A stretch of 64,000 nucleotides of DNA from Streptomyces spirodelae (GTDB lineage Bacteria > Actinomycetota > Actinomycetes > Streptomycetales > Streptomycetaceae). Location of the stretch: contig NZ_JAFFZN010000024.1 in the NCBI RefSeq assembly GCF_017676385.1, positions 1 to 64,000 on the forward strand, read 5' to 3'. Shown in pieces: positions 1 through 7,785 of the stretch. Within the stretch, counting starts at the first letter, position 1. Every line of letters starts with the position of its first letter. Below the pieces are notes generated by a model. It made no database searches, was not told where the DNA came from, and saw nothing but the letters and a program-made list of their open reading frames with translations. Both the position numbers and the translations under genes were made by a program.

Positions 1-53
1 TCCGCCCCGCCGTCGCTCCGGCGCACGTACGCAACGATCTGGAACCCCTATGA
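1..53 (+). CDS. 3' end of an upstream gene (possibly DeoR-family fru regulator)
   Basis: One frame is open from the left edge to a TGA at 51-53, and this stop overlaps the ATG of fruK in an ATGA arrangement. The visible tail would end in ...HVRNDLEPL. In many actinomycetes a DeoR-family repressor precedes fruK and is translationally coupled to it, so that identity is inferred from position only. Sixteen codons are too few to recognise a family. Confidence 0.4.
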   Translation, partial: RPAVAPAHVRNDLEPL

Positions 54-1018
54 CCGTCCTCACCGTCACCCCCAACCCCAGCCTCGACCGCACATACGAG
101 ATCCCGGGCCTCGACCGAGGGGCCGTGCTGCGGGCTGGCGCCGACCGTGTCGACCCCGGCGGCAAGGGCGTCAACGTCTCCCGCGCGGTGGCTGCGGCGG
201 GACACCCCACGGTTGCCGTGCTCCCCGTCGGCGGCCCCGAAGGCGCTCTCCTTTCGCAGCTTCTCAGCGATCTCGGTATCGCGGTGGCCGGGGTGCCGGT
301 GCGGGGCTCGACCCGGGTCAACATCTCCCTGGCCGAACCGGACGGCACCCTGACAAAGATCAATGCCGCCGGGCCCGACATCGGCCCCGAGGAATCCCAG
401 GCGCTCCTGGACACGCTCGCCGCCGAAGCCGTCCGGGGCCGCGCCCGCTGGCTGGTGTGCTGCGGCAGTCTGCCGCGTGGCCTCTCCCACGAGTGGTACG
501 CGTCGGTTGTGGCCCGGGCTCGGGAGAACGGTGTCCGTGTCGCGCTGGACACCTCAGGACCCGCTCTCGCCGCAGCCCTTCCGGCGCAGCCGGACGTGGT
601 CAAGCCCAACGCCTACGAACTCGCCGAGGTCGTCGGCCGCCCCCTCACCACGGTCGGAGACGCCGTCAAGGCGGCCGACGAGGTACGGGGCGCGGGAGCG
701 GGAGCGGTACTGGCCAGCCTCGGCGCCACAGGACAACTCCTCGTGGACGCCACTGGCAGCTATTTCGCAACCGCCCCCGTCGCCACCGTCCGCAGCGATG
801 TGGGCGCGGGCGACGCCTCACTGGCGGGCTTTCTGACGGCCGGCGGTGCCCGGGCCCAGGCGCTCGTCTCGGCCGTGGCGCACGGCGCAGCCGCCGTCCA
901 GCTGCCCGGCAGCCAGATGCCCACCCCGGACGACATCCGTCCGGAATCGGTCACCGTGACCACCGACGTCCCCTTGGACCTCCCCCTTCTCCCCGATGTC
1001 AACGGAGCCGTCCGATGA
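50..1018 (+). CDS. fruK: 1-phosphofructokinase
   Basis: Phosphorylates fructose-1-phosphate to fructose-1,6-bisphosphate in the cytoplasm, the second step of PTS-driven fructose use. The 322-residue protein has the PfkB/ribokinase layout: N-terminal VTPNPSLDRT, the GGKGVNVSRA substrate-binding motif near residue 40, and the C-terminal VGAGDASLAGF signature with the predicted catalytic Asp near residue 255. Length is normal for the family. Its stop overlaps the start of the PTS gene (ATGA at 1015-1018), so the two are translationally coupled. The partner transporter delivers fructose-1-phosphate, which settles the choice of 1-phosphofructokinase over tagatose-6-phosphate kinase, though the fold alone does not exclude the latter. 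Confidence 0.93.
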   Translation: MTVLTVTPNPSLDRTYEIPGLDRGAVLRAGADRVDPGGKGVNVSRAVAAAGHPTVAVLPVGGPEGALLSQLLSDLGIAVAGVPVRGSTRVNISLAEPDGTLTKINAAGPDIGPEESQALLDTLAAEAVRGRARWLVCCGSLPRGLSHEWYASVVARARENGVRVALDTSGPALAAALPAQPDVVKPNAYELAEVVGRPLTTVGDAVKAADEVRGAGAGAVLASLGATGQLLVDATGSYFATAPVATVRSDVGAGDASLAGFLTAGGARAQALVSAVAHGAAAVQLPGSQMPTPDDIRPESVTVTTDVPLDLPLLPDVNGAVR

Positions 1019-3129
1019 GCCAGTTGATTACAGCCGAGCTGGTCGATCTCGATCTGTCCGCAACCACCAAGGCCAACGCCGCCCGTTCGCTCGCCGAGCG
1101 GATGGTGGCGCTGGGCCGCGTCACCGACCTCGAAGGTTTTCTCGCCGATGTCGAGGCCCGCGAGGCACAGATGCCGACAGGTCTCGAAGGAGGCATCGGC
1201 ATACCCCACTGCCGCAGCACTCACGTCACCGAACCCACACTCGCGTTCGGCCGTCCCAGCTCGCCCGTCGACTTCGGTGCCACAGACGGCCCGGCAGACC
1301 TCATCTTCCTGATCGCCGCCCCCGACGGCGCGGACAGCGACCACTTGTCCATTCTGTCCTCGCTCGCGCGCCACCTGGCCGACCCCGAGTTCGCCGCGGC
1401 CCTCCGCTCCGTGTCGGACCCGGACCGTGCGGCGGCGCTCATACGCGGGGACGCCGATGCGGACACCTCCTCGTCGGCCCAGCAGTCCGAGACGTCCGGC
1501 GAGGCGGCCGACGGCCCGACGGACGGCGACGACAGGCCACAGCCGCAGCAGACGGAGCCGGAGAGCACCCAGGCGAGCGGACCATCGGCGCAATCGCGGG
1601 AAACCCGTGCCGGAGGCCCCGGGGCCGCGGCCGGCGAGCCCTTCCGGATCGTGGCCGTCACCTCCTGCCCCACCGGCATCGCCCACACCTACATGGCCGC
1701 TGAATCCCTCGAGAGAGCGGCCGAAGAGGGCGCGACGAACACTGAGATCACCGTCGAGACCCAGGGCTCTGCTGGATTCCAGCGGCTCGACCCCTCGGTG
1801 ATCGCCGCCGCCGATGCCGTGATCTTCGCCCACGATGTCGAAGTACGGGAGCGGGACCGCTTCTCCGGAAAGCCCACCGTCGATGTCGGGGTCAAGGCGG
1901 CCATCAACCGCCCCGCCGAACTCATCGAGGAAGCACGGGCCAAGGCCGCGCGCGGTGAGATCACCTCCAAGCCGTCGGCCGCCGCCCCCATGGACAAGGG
2001 GGCAGAGGACGGGGATGGATTCGGAACCAGGCTGCGCAAGTGGCTGATGACCGGTGTCAGCTACATGGTTCCGTTCGTCGCCGCGGGCGGGCTGCTGATC
2101 GCCCTGTCCTTCGCCATCGGCGGGTACGAGATCGCCGACGCCAAGTCCGTCGCCGACCACTTCGTGTGGACCGAGGCCCACAGCTGGGCCGCGCTGCTCA
2201 ACCAGATCGGCGGGCTCGCCTTCAGCTTCCTCGTCCCCGTTCTCGCCGGCTACATCGCCTACGGCATGGCCGACCGGCCCGGCCTCGTACCCGGTTTCGT
2301 AGGCGGTGCCGTCGCCGTGGAGATCCAGGCCGGCTTCCTCGGCGGCCTGGTGGCAGGTCTGCTCGCCGGTGCCCTTGTGATGGCCGTTCAGAAGGTCAAC
2401 ATCCCGGCCGTGCTGCGCGGCATCATGCCGGTCGTCGTCATCCCGCTGATCTCCTCGGCAATCGTCGGCGCGCTGATGTTCGTCGTCGTCGGCAAGCCGA
2501 TTGCCACCGCGCAGAAGGCCCTGACGGACTGGCTGGGCGGGCTGACCGGCACCAACGCCATCCTGCTGGGGCTGCTCATCGGTCTGATGATGTGCTTCGA
2601 CCTGGGCGGCCCCGTCAACAAGGTCGCCTACACCTTCGCCGCCGGAGGCATCGCCAGCGCCGACCCCGGCAACGGCAGCCTGATGGTGATGGCAGCCGCC
2701 ATGGCGTCCGGAATGGTGCCGCCGCTGGGCATGGCGCTCGCCACCACCGTGCGCGGCAGCCTCTTCACCAAGACCGAACGGGAGAACGGCAAGGCCGCCT
2801 GGGTGCTCGGCGCCTCCTTCATCAGTGAGGGAGCGATTCCGTTCGCCGCTGCCGACCCGCTGCGCGTGATCCCCGCCTCGATGGCCGGCGGAGCTGTCAC
2901 CGGCGCCCTCTCGATGGCCTTCGGCAGCACGCTGCGAGCGCCCCATGGCGGCATCTTCGTCGTGCCGCTGATCGGGTCCCCGCTGCTCTACCTGGTGGCG
3001 ATCGCGGCCGGGACCGTCGTCACAGCCGGTACGACCCTGCTGCTGAAGGGCGCCCGTAAGCAGGCGCCGAAGGTGGAAGGCGCCCCGGTGGCGGACGGCG
3101 TCGAGGAGCGCGTCCCGGCAGGCGTCTGA
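1015..3129 (+). CDS. fruA: fructose-specific PTS enzyme IIABC
   Basis: Takes up fructose and phosphorylates it to fructose-1-phosphate, using phosphate passed from EI and HPr. Order in the 704 residues: EIIA (about 1-145, phospho-His near 65 in GIPHCR), a Gln/Pro/Ser-rich linker (about 146-207), EIIB (about 208-305, phospho-Cys near 218 in TSCPTGIAHT) and a hydrophobic EIIC (about 335-690) with the substrate-site run FDLGGPVNK. The reading frame extends upstream through fruK, but the ATG at 1015, overlapping the fruK stop, gives the family N-terminus MSQLITAELVDLDL. No HPr or EI gene is in the window, so they must be encoded elsewhere. A strong hairpin follows at 3152-3187. Confidence 0.95.
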   Translation: MSQLITAELVDLDLSATTKANAARSLAERMVALGRVTDLEGFLADVEAREAQMPTGLEGGIGIPHCRSTHVTEPTLAFGRPSSPVDFGATDGPADLIFLIAAPDGADSDHLSILSSLARHLADPEFAAALRSVSDPDRAAALIRGDADADTSSSAQQSETSGEAADGPTDGDDRPQPQQTEPESTQASGPSAQSRETRAGGPGAAAGEPFRIVAVTSCPTGIAHTYMAAESLERAAEEGATNTEITVETQGSAGFQRLDPSVIAAADAVIFAHDVEVRERDRFSGKPTVDVGVKAAINRPAELIEEARAKAARGEITSKPSAAAPMDKGAEDGDGFGTRLRKWLMTGVSYMVPFVAAGGLLIALSFAIGGYEIADAKSVADHFVWTEAHSWAALLNQIGGLAFSFLVPVLAGYIAYGMADRPGLVPGFVGGAVAVEIQAGFLGGLVAGLLAGALVMAVQKVNIPAVLRGIMPVVVIPLISSAIVGALMFVVVGKPIATAQKALTDWLGGLTGTNAILLGLLIGLMMCFDLGGPVNKVAYTFAAGGIASADPGNGSLMVMAAAMASGMVPPLGMALATTVRGSLFTKTERENGKAAWVLGASFISEGAIPFAAADPLRVIPASMAGGAVTGALSMAFGSTLRAPHGGIFVVPLIGSPLLYLVAIAAGTVVTAGTTLLLKGARKQAPKVEGAPVADGVEERVPAGV

Positions 3130-3151
3130 GCCCGCACTTCCCCGCGGTGCT

Positions 3152-3187
3152 CCCGGCGGCGGCACCTTTCCACGGTCCGCCGCCGGG
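3152..3187 (+). terminator. hairpin after fruA
   Basis: An 11-bp perfect inverted repeat, CCCGGCGGCGG at 3152-3162 and its complement at 3177-3187, with a 14-nt loop, lies 22 nt past the fruA stop and before a gene on the opposite strand. There is no long T run, as is usual for Streptomyces terminators. It may work in both directions. Confidence 0.6.
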
Positions 3188-3296
3188 TTCGCCGGTGCCG
3201 TGCGCCCCCGGAGCTGTACTCCTGCGTGCCGCCGAGGCCGCGTGCCGGAGTCCTTCCGGAGCCGTCGCCTCTCCCGTCCTGTGCGCGGGGTCCCTG

Positions 3297-4475
3297 TCAG
3301 CTGTCGGCGCCGTCCTCCCCGTCCTCCTCGGGGCCCTCCGCACGGTCCGACTCCGGGGAGCCGTCCCCCTCCCGCCCGGACAGCGAGGCGCCGTAGAGAT
3401 CGTTGTAGGAGGGAAAGACCCCTCCGGGACCGTCCACGCCGTCCGCGGCCCGGATCGCCTTGACCACGGCCCGGGTCACCACGTCGGCCCCTGCCGCCAG
3501 CACCTCGTTGAACTCGGCGCTCTTCAGCTCCCCTGCGTCCGTGGCCAGCGCGAAGGCCGTGTCCCCGTCGTGCATCATGTGCACCGGGCGCACCGCTCTC
3601 GCCAGCCCGTCGTGGGCGCTGCCCGCCAGCCGCTGTGCCTGCGGCCGGGTGAGCCCCGCGTCCGTTCCCACCACCACCAGGGTGGTGTTCAGCGCGGGCC
3701 GCAGTGTTCCGGCGGTGCGTCTGGCGGTCTCCTCCTTCGCCTCCGAGCGCAGCATCTCGGCCTCGGCGTGCTCGTCCTCGGTCGGGATGTGCGGCAGGCC
3801 GTCGGCCAGCTCGCCGTAGAGCACGCCCGTCGCCGGGTCCGTCGCCGAGCCCGCCGCGTTCAGGACCACCAGCGCGCCGACCACCGCCCCCGAGGCCAAC
3901 CGGGCGCTCGCCGTGCCTATGCCGCCTTTGAGGCCGCCGACCACAGCACCCGTTCCGGCACCGACGCTGCCTTCCGCAACCGGTGCGCCCGGCTCCGTGG
4001 CAGCCGCCGCCTCCACTGCCTCGCACCCCAGCGCCGCATCCGGTCTGGCCGTCCAGCGTCCCCCGCGCCCCAGGTCGAAGATGACCGCTGCTGGGACCAC
4101 CGGGACCACCTGCGCGGGGTCGGGGCCCGCCTGCACGCCTCGGCCCTGCCCCTCCAGCCAGCTCATCACGCCCGAGGCCGCGTCCAGGCCGAAAGCGCTG
4201 CCGCCGCTGAGGACGACGGCGTGGACGCGTTCCACCAGATTGCGCGGGTCCAGAGCGTCCGTCTCGCGGGTCCCCGGGGCCCCGCCTCGCGCGTCCACCC
4301 CGGCGACGGCGCCCTCCGCCGGCGGCAGGACCACGGTCGTACCGGTCAGCCAGCCGTTCCCGGTCCGCTGCGCGTGGCCTACGCGCAGGCCGGGTACGTC
4401 GGTCAGCGCGTCCCGCGTACCGGTCGGTGGCGGCCCCTGCGGTGGGCGCGGTTCCTTGGCGTCGTGAGTGTCCAT
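3297..4475 (-). CDS. P1 family (S58, DmpA-type) peptidase
   Basis: A 392-residue member of the N-terminal-nucleophile family that includes DmpA aminopeptidase. These enzymes fold as a precursor and cleave themselves to expose the nucleophile. Family runs visible: LTDVPGLRVGH near the N-terminus, TTVVLPP, VLSGGSAFGLDAASGVM, GSVGAGTGAVVGGLKGGIGTAS, and ALNTTLVVVGTDAGLT. By alignment from memory with DmpA (Gly-Ser cleavage), the cleavage here would fall at Asn-Thr, so Thr would be the nucleophile; this is inference. No signal peptide is seen, so it is probably cytoplasmic. The natural substrate is unknown. It is divergent from the small gene at 4523 with 47 bp between. Confidence 0.88.
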   Translation of the reverse strand: MDTHDAKEPRPPQGPPPTGTRDALTDVPGLRVGHAQRTGNGWLTGTTVVLPPAEGAVAGVDARGGAPGTRETDALDPRNLVERVHAVVLSGGSAFGLDAASGVMSWLEGQGRGVQAGPDPAQVVPVVPAAVIFDLGRGGRWTARPDAALGCEAVEAAAATEPGAPVAEGSVGAGTGAVVGGLKGGIGTASARLASGAVVGALVVLNAAGSATDPATGVLYGELADGLPHIPTEDEHAEAEMLRSEAKEETARRTAGTLRPALNTTLVVVGTDAGLTRPQAQRLAGSAHDGLARAVRPVHMMHDGDTAFALATDAGELKSAEFNEVLAAGADVVTRAVVKAIRAADGVDGPGGVFPSYNDLYGASLSGREGDGSPESDRAEGPEEDGEDGADS

Positions 4476-4510
4476 GGGGCATCAATACCAGCAGCCGCGT
4501 CAGGCGGCCG

Positions 4511-4523
4511 TACGCTTGAGCCA
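4511..4523 (+). promoter_or_regulatory. -10 box for a leaderless start
   Basis: TACGCT (4511-4516) fits the actinobacterial TAnnnT -10 consensus and is exactly 6 nt before the ATG at 4523, so transcription should begin at or beside the start codon. No ribosome-binding site is present. Confidence 0.5.
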
Positions 4524-4723
4524 TGAGCGTCGACCCGCAGCCTTCCGCCCTGCCGGACACCCCGCGTGACGCGGCGGCCTCGCTGGTCTTCGAGGACCCC
4601 CTGAGCCGCCCGTCCTCCGACGACACCGACCGGGGCTGGGGCGAGGGAGCGGGCGGCACCTCCGGCGGAGGAGACGCCGACCTCGCGCGCTTCCTCGACG
4701 AGAAGCCGCCCCACCACCTCTGA
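4523..4723 (+). CDS. small conserved hypothetical protein
   Basis: A 66-residue acidic, Gly/Ser/Asp-rich protein with no membrane segment, ending in DLARFLDEKPPHHL. I recall similar short proteins with this C-terminus in other streptomycetes, but none with a known function. There is no Shine-Dalgarno sequence; a TACGCT box 6 nt upstream of the ATG suggests leaderless translation, which supports the gene being real. The ordered C-terminal tail after a disordered body may be a docking peptide, which is speculation. Confidence 0.65.
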   Translation: MSVDPQPSALPDTPRDAAASLVFEDPLSRPSSDDTDRGWGEGAGGTSGGGDADLARFLDEKPPHHL

Positions 4724-4853
4724 GGTCGGCCCGGCGGCCACGGCCACGCCCGCTCACTGCCTCCTCCGGCGGCTGCCTGCTCCCCGCTCCTGGGCTCACC
4801 GCCGTCCGTGCGATCGCCGTCGCGGCCGCACGGTCCGGATGCGTTGCCGTCCT

Positions 4854-4881
4854 CCGCACGGTGGCCGACGCCACCGTGCGG
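4854..4881. terminator. bidirectional hairpin between convergent genes
   Basis: Perfect 12-bp stem (CCGCACGGTGGC at 4854-4865 with its complement at 4870-4881) and a 4-nt loop, placed between the convergent small gene (ends 4723) and mscL (ends 4941). The rest of 4724-4940 is GC-rich with nothing else recognisable. Confidence 0.65.
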
Positions 4882-4940
4882 CAGAAGGCCACCTCCGCTG
4901 ACGGGTCCCGGGCCGGGCCCTGGTCCTGGAGACCGTCTCG

Positions 4941-5489
4941 TCAGCCGTTCGTGCTGACGCCGCCGCCGCGCTGCGGCCCTACCGAGCCGTCCTGGCCGCC
5001 CGGCGCGGAACCACCCGGGACGGGGGAGCCGTGCCCGTCCGCGCGCTGCGCGAGCAGTACGTCGCGGATCTCGGTGAGCAGCTCGACCTCCGTCTTGGGC
5101 ACCTCCACCGGGCCCGCCTTGGCCTGCTGGCGCTCCTTGTACTTGTTCATCGGCAGGATCATCAGGAAGTAGACGACCGCCGCCGTGATGACGAAGGTGA
5201 GCGTGGCGCTGAGCACCGGGCCCCACTTGATCGCGACGCCGGTCACCTCGCCCGTGGGACCGACGGTGCAGGGATCCTTGAGGCAGTAGCGGTACCTGTC
5301 CAGGTCCTTCGTCCCGATGGCGCCCACCAGCGGGTTGATGAATCCGTTGACAACGGCGTCGACGATCTTGCTGAAGGCTGCCCCGACGACCACGGCGACG
5401 GCCAGTTCGACCACGTTGCCGCGCATCAGGAATTCCTTGAAGCCGGCCAGGACGCCCTTCTTCTCGGCTTGGGACGCGTCGTTGCTCAA
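4941..5489 (-). CDS. mscL: large-conductance mechanosensitive channel
   Basis: Homopentameric membrane channel that opens under hypo-osmotic stress to release solutes. The protein has the MscL N-terminus GFKEFLMRGNVVELAVAVVV followed by the first pore helix (GAAFSKIVDAVVNGFINPLVG), a periplasmic loop containing two cysteines (YCLKDPC), and a second helix (TFVITAAVVYFLMILPMNK). The tail after residue 135 is longer than usual and Gly/Pro-rich. I chose a TTG start at 5489, giving 182 residues (SNDASQAEKKG...), because GAGGAAG lies just upstream and homology begins there. Longer readings to 5606 add an unlikely Arg/Pro-rich leader. Confidence 0.95.
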   Translation of the reverse strand: MSNDASQAEKKGVLAGFKEFLMRGNVVELAVAVVVGAAFSKIVDAVVNGFINPLVGAIGTKDLDRYRYCLKDPCTVGPTGEVTGVAIKWGPVLSATLTFVITAAVVYFLMILPMNKYKERQQAKAGPVEVPKTEVELLTEIRDVLLAQRADGHGSPVPGGSAPGGQDGSVGPQRGGGVSTNG

Positions 5490-5663
5490 CGGACTTCCTC
5501 TTCCAGAACCAGGTGACGATGCTGACTGCGAGCGGGGCACCGAGGGCACAGGGGACTGCCCAGCCGCTCCACGGCCGGGACCGGCGGCTCGGCTGCCCCG
5601 GACCACCGGGTTCCGTGTGCAGGGGAACCCCCCGACGTCGGCGTGGCGGAGACAGAAGGCGGT

Positions 5664-6263
5664 TCAGCACAGCGTCACCGCCAGCCGGGACTTCGCCGCC
5701 GCGCCCGCCAGCGCTGCCGCCGTCCGCCGGGGCACAACGACAACAATCAGCGCGCCCTCGGCTCCGTCGCCCGAGACAGTGTCGCGGTACTTCGGCACGT
5801 GGGCCACTCGGACACCTGCGGCCACGATCCGAGCGGAAGCCGTCTTGGACGGGCTCGCCAGCACATCGATCCGGTCGCCAGGGCTCAGCAGCCGGACCGT
5901 CGCGGGGTCGGCGATCCGAACGGGCGCGGAGACGGGAGCCGTCGGAGCCCCCTCTTGCGTGACGGATCTCTCAACGCCTCCCCCGCCCGACCCCGGCCCG
6001 GAGGTCCTGTCGCCCCCGCCGCCAGAGGCCGCACCTGATCCGCCGGTCGCCCCGCCGTCCGGGGCGGCGACCGCGAGCCCCGCGGCGCAGACGGCCAACG
6101 CGACCGAGAGGGCCCTGTGCCGCCCGGGGGCTCCCCGCCGCAGTCGCCGCCGGCCGCCTCCGGCACGCACCGGGGGGAAGTCGGGAACAGCGGAGCGCAG
6201 GGGCATACGAGGAGGAAACTCCTCGGGAACCGGGTTCCGGGATCGGTCCACGACGCTCACCAC
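5664..6263 (-). CDS. SAF-domain protein, CpaB/RcpC-like
   Basis: 199 residues: a proline/arginine-rich cytoplasmic N-terminus, one membrane segment (ALSVALAVCAAGLAVAA, about residues 50-66), a Gly-rich linker, and a SAF-like domain (about 105-190: VRIADPATVRLLSPGDRIDVLA ... VRVAHVP ... ALIVVVVPRRTAAALAGAA). This is the layout of the pilus-assembly protein CpaB/RcpC, but no pilus genes lie nearby. The gene is upstream of mscL on the same strand (174 bp). The GTG at 6263 and the ATG at 6206 are both possible starts; the N-terminal PEEFPP run suggests the longer form. A perfect 7-bp hairpin (6208-6225) lies just upstream of the ATG. Confidence 0.7.
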   Translation of the reverse strand: MVSVVDRSRNPVPEEFPPRMPLRSAVPDFPPVRAGGGRRRLRRGAPGRHRALSVALAVCAAGLAVAAPDGGATGGSGAASGGGGDRTSGPGSGGGGVERSVTQEGAPTAPVSAPVRIADPATVRLLSPGDRIDVLASPSKTASARIVAAGVRVAHVPKYRDTVSGDGAEGALIVVVVPRRTAAALAGAAAKSRLAVTLC

Positions 6264-6399
6264 CAGCCATCACAGGGAGAAGAACCGCCTGGTCGCGGCC
6301 TTCGATGACTACGGTGAACCCCTTCGCGGAATCCCGCTGAGACGCCCGCAGATCTGTGGATGAGTGGGCAGTTGTGGAAAACTCCGCCACCCGGAAGGG

Positions 6400-6414
6400 T
6401 GACCGGCCCGGTCA
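6400..6414 (-). terminator. short palindrome at the mtnP stop codon
   Basis: TGACCGG-C-CCGGTCA is a perfect 7+1+7 inverted repeat that contains the mtnP stop codon. It may end transcription or be an operator; nothing distinguishes these. The rest of 6264-6411 shows no gene. Confidence 0.3.
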
Positions 6415-7248
6415 GGGCAGGGTGATCCCCGGCTCCAGCCCGCCCAGCGCAGACCCGCACTCGCACTTGCGTTCGTCCAGGGCGGGCAGTTCCCGTACGG
6501 CGTCGAAGAGGACCTCGCGCAGTCGGCCGATGTTCTCGCCGAAGACGCGCAGCACCTCCTCGTGGGAGACGCCCTCGCCGGCCTCCGCGCCTGCGTCCAG
6601 GTCTGTGACCAGGGCCAGCGACGAGTAGCACAGCTCCAGTTCGCGGGCGAGTATCGCCTCGGGGTGTCCGGTCATCCCCACGACGGCCCAGCCCTGCGCG
6701 GCGTGCCAGCGGGACTCGGCGCGGGTCGAGAAGCGCGGGCCCTCGATCACGCACATCGTGCCGCCGTCCACCGCCTCCCAGCCCTTGCCGCGGGCGGCCC
6801 GCAGCGCGGCCTGTCGGCCCCCTTCGCAGTACGGGTCGGCGAAGGCGACGTGGACGACCTGGGGAACACTGCCATCGGCGAGGGGCTGGCCGTCGAAGAA
6901 GGTCTGCTGCCGCGACTTCGTACGGTCCACCAGTTGGTCGGGTACCACGAGAGCGCCCGGGCCGAACTGCGGCTGCAGGCCGCCGACCGCACACGGCGCG
7001 ATGACCTGCCGCACACCTACCGAGCGGAGTGCCCACAGGTTGGCGCGGTAGTTGATGCGATTGGGGGGCAGGTGGTGACCGCGGCCGTGGCGCGGCAGAA
7101 AGGCGACCCGGCGGCCGCCGGTCTCGCCCAGGAAGAGCGTATCGCTCGGCGGTCCGTACGGCGTCTCGACGGTGACTTCGGTCACATCGTCGAGGAAGGA
7201 GTAGAAGCCGGAACCGCCGATGATGCCGATCTCTGCCTGTTCGCTCAT
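6412..7248 (-). CDS. mtnP: S-methyl-5'-thioadenosine phosphorylase
   Basis: Cleaves methylthioadenosine with phosphate to adenine and methylthioribose-1-phosphate, recycling the by-product of polyamine synthesis. The 278-residue protein starts EIGIIGGSGFYSF and carries the PNP/MTAP family-2 signatures FLPRHGRGHHLPPNRINYRANLWAL-type region (about 48-72), a phosphate-binding loop, GGTMCVIEGPRFSTRAES (about 160-177) and VVGMTGHPEAILARELELCY. The C-terminal KCECG motif is an actinobacterial feature. It lies 114 bp downstream of the FmdB-like gene on the same strand and could share its transcript. Some family members act on inosine or guanosine, so substrate choice is inferred. Confidence 0.9.
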   Translation of the reverse strand: MSEQAEIGIIGGSGFYSFLDDVTEVTVETPYGPPSDTLFLGETGGRRVAFLPRHGRGHHLPPNRINYRANLWALRSVGVRQVIAPCAVGGLQPQFGPGALVVPDQLVDRTKSRQQTFFDGQPLADGSVPQVVHVAFADPYCEGGRQAALRAARGKGWEAVDGGTMCVIEGPRFSTRAESRWHAAQGWAVVGMTGHPEAILARELELCYSSLALVTDLDAGAEAGEGVSHEEVLRVFGENIGRLREVLFDAVRELPALDERKCECGSALGGLEPGITLP

Positions 7249-7362
7249 GCGGTCACCCTAAGGGCGCACGCCCAGAGCTGGGCAGGGGGAAGACTCGGGC
7301 CTGCTCCCGGGCCCGCGGCGGGGCGGTCCGTCCAGCGGCTCGGGCCCGGGCTGACGTCCGCC

Positions 7363-7719
7363 TCAGGCGGAAGTGGCCGCCTTGGCCGTGCTCTTGCTGT
7401 CGCTCTTGCCGGAGGACTTCGACTCCGAGGACGAGCTGGAGGACGACGAGCCGGAAGTGGAGGACGAGCTCTTGGAGTCGCCGTTCTTCGCGGACGAGTC
7501 CGAGGAGGAGCTGCCGGAAGCGGGGCTGCTGCTCGACGAGGAGCTGCGGCTGTCGTTGCGGTAGAAGCCGGAGCCCTTGAAGACGATGCCGACCGCCGAG
7601 AAGACCTTCTTGAGGTGGCCCTGGCAGTTGGGGCACTCGGTCAGCGAGTTGTCAGTGAACTTCTGCACCACCTCGAGGCCCTCGCCGCACTCGGTGCACT
7701 GGTACTGATAGGTCGGCAC
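7363..7719 (-). CDS. FmdB family zinc-ribbon protein
   Basis: 118 residues. The first 50 form the FmdB/putative regulatory zinc ribbon: PTYQYQCTECGEGLEVVQKF followed by CPNCQG, giving two CxxC pairs for zinc, then VFSAVGIVFKGSGFY. The remainder is an almost pure Ser/Lys/Gly low-complexity tail. FmdB proteins have no proven function despite the regulator label. The GTG start at 7719 is preceded by AGGAGG at the right spacing, and a CIRCE element lies against that RBS (7729-7755), so expression is probably repressed by HrcA and induced by heat or misfolded protein. mtnP follows on the same strand. Confidence 0.85.
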   Translation of the reverse strand: MPTYQYQCTECGEGLEVVQKFTDNSLTECPNCQGHLKKVFSAVGIVFKGSGFYRNDSRSSSSSSSPASGSSSSDSSAKNGDSKSSSSTSGSSSSSSSSESKSSGKSDSKSTAKAATSA

Positions 7720-7728
7720 GTTCTCCTC

Positions 7729-7755
7729 CTGGCACTCTCACTTGTTGAGTGCTAA
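7729..7755 (-). promoter_or_regulatory. CIRCE element (HrcA operator)
   Basis: On the minus strand: TTAGCACTC, nine bases, GAGTGCCAG. The consensus is TTAGCACTC-N9-GAGTGCTAA, so 16 of 18 arm positions match with exact spacing. It abuts the AGGAGG of the FmdB-like gene. A possible promoter lies just upstream: CTGACG (7784-7789) and TATGGA (7762-7767), 16 bp apart, which would start transcription at the element. HrcA binding to CIRCE near the start of groE and dnaK operons is well established. Confidence 0.8.
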
Positions 7756-7785
7756 CAACGCTCCATAGTGCAGCATTCCAGCGCG

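Noticed and set aside
457..1014. Upstream extension of the fruA frame
   Set aside because: It lies within fruK in a different frame and encodes Arg-rich sequence; the ATG at 1015 overlapping the fruK stop gives the family N-terminus.
760..5670. A 1636-residue open frame on the minus strand
   Set aside because: It runs antisense to fruA and through the P1 peptidase gene in another frame, has no family motif, and is Arg/Gly/Ala-rich as expected of shadow frames in high-GC DNA.
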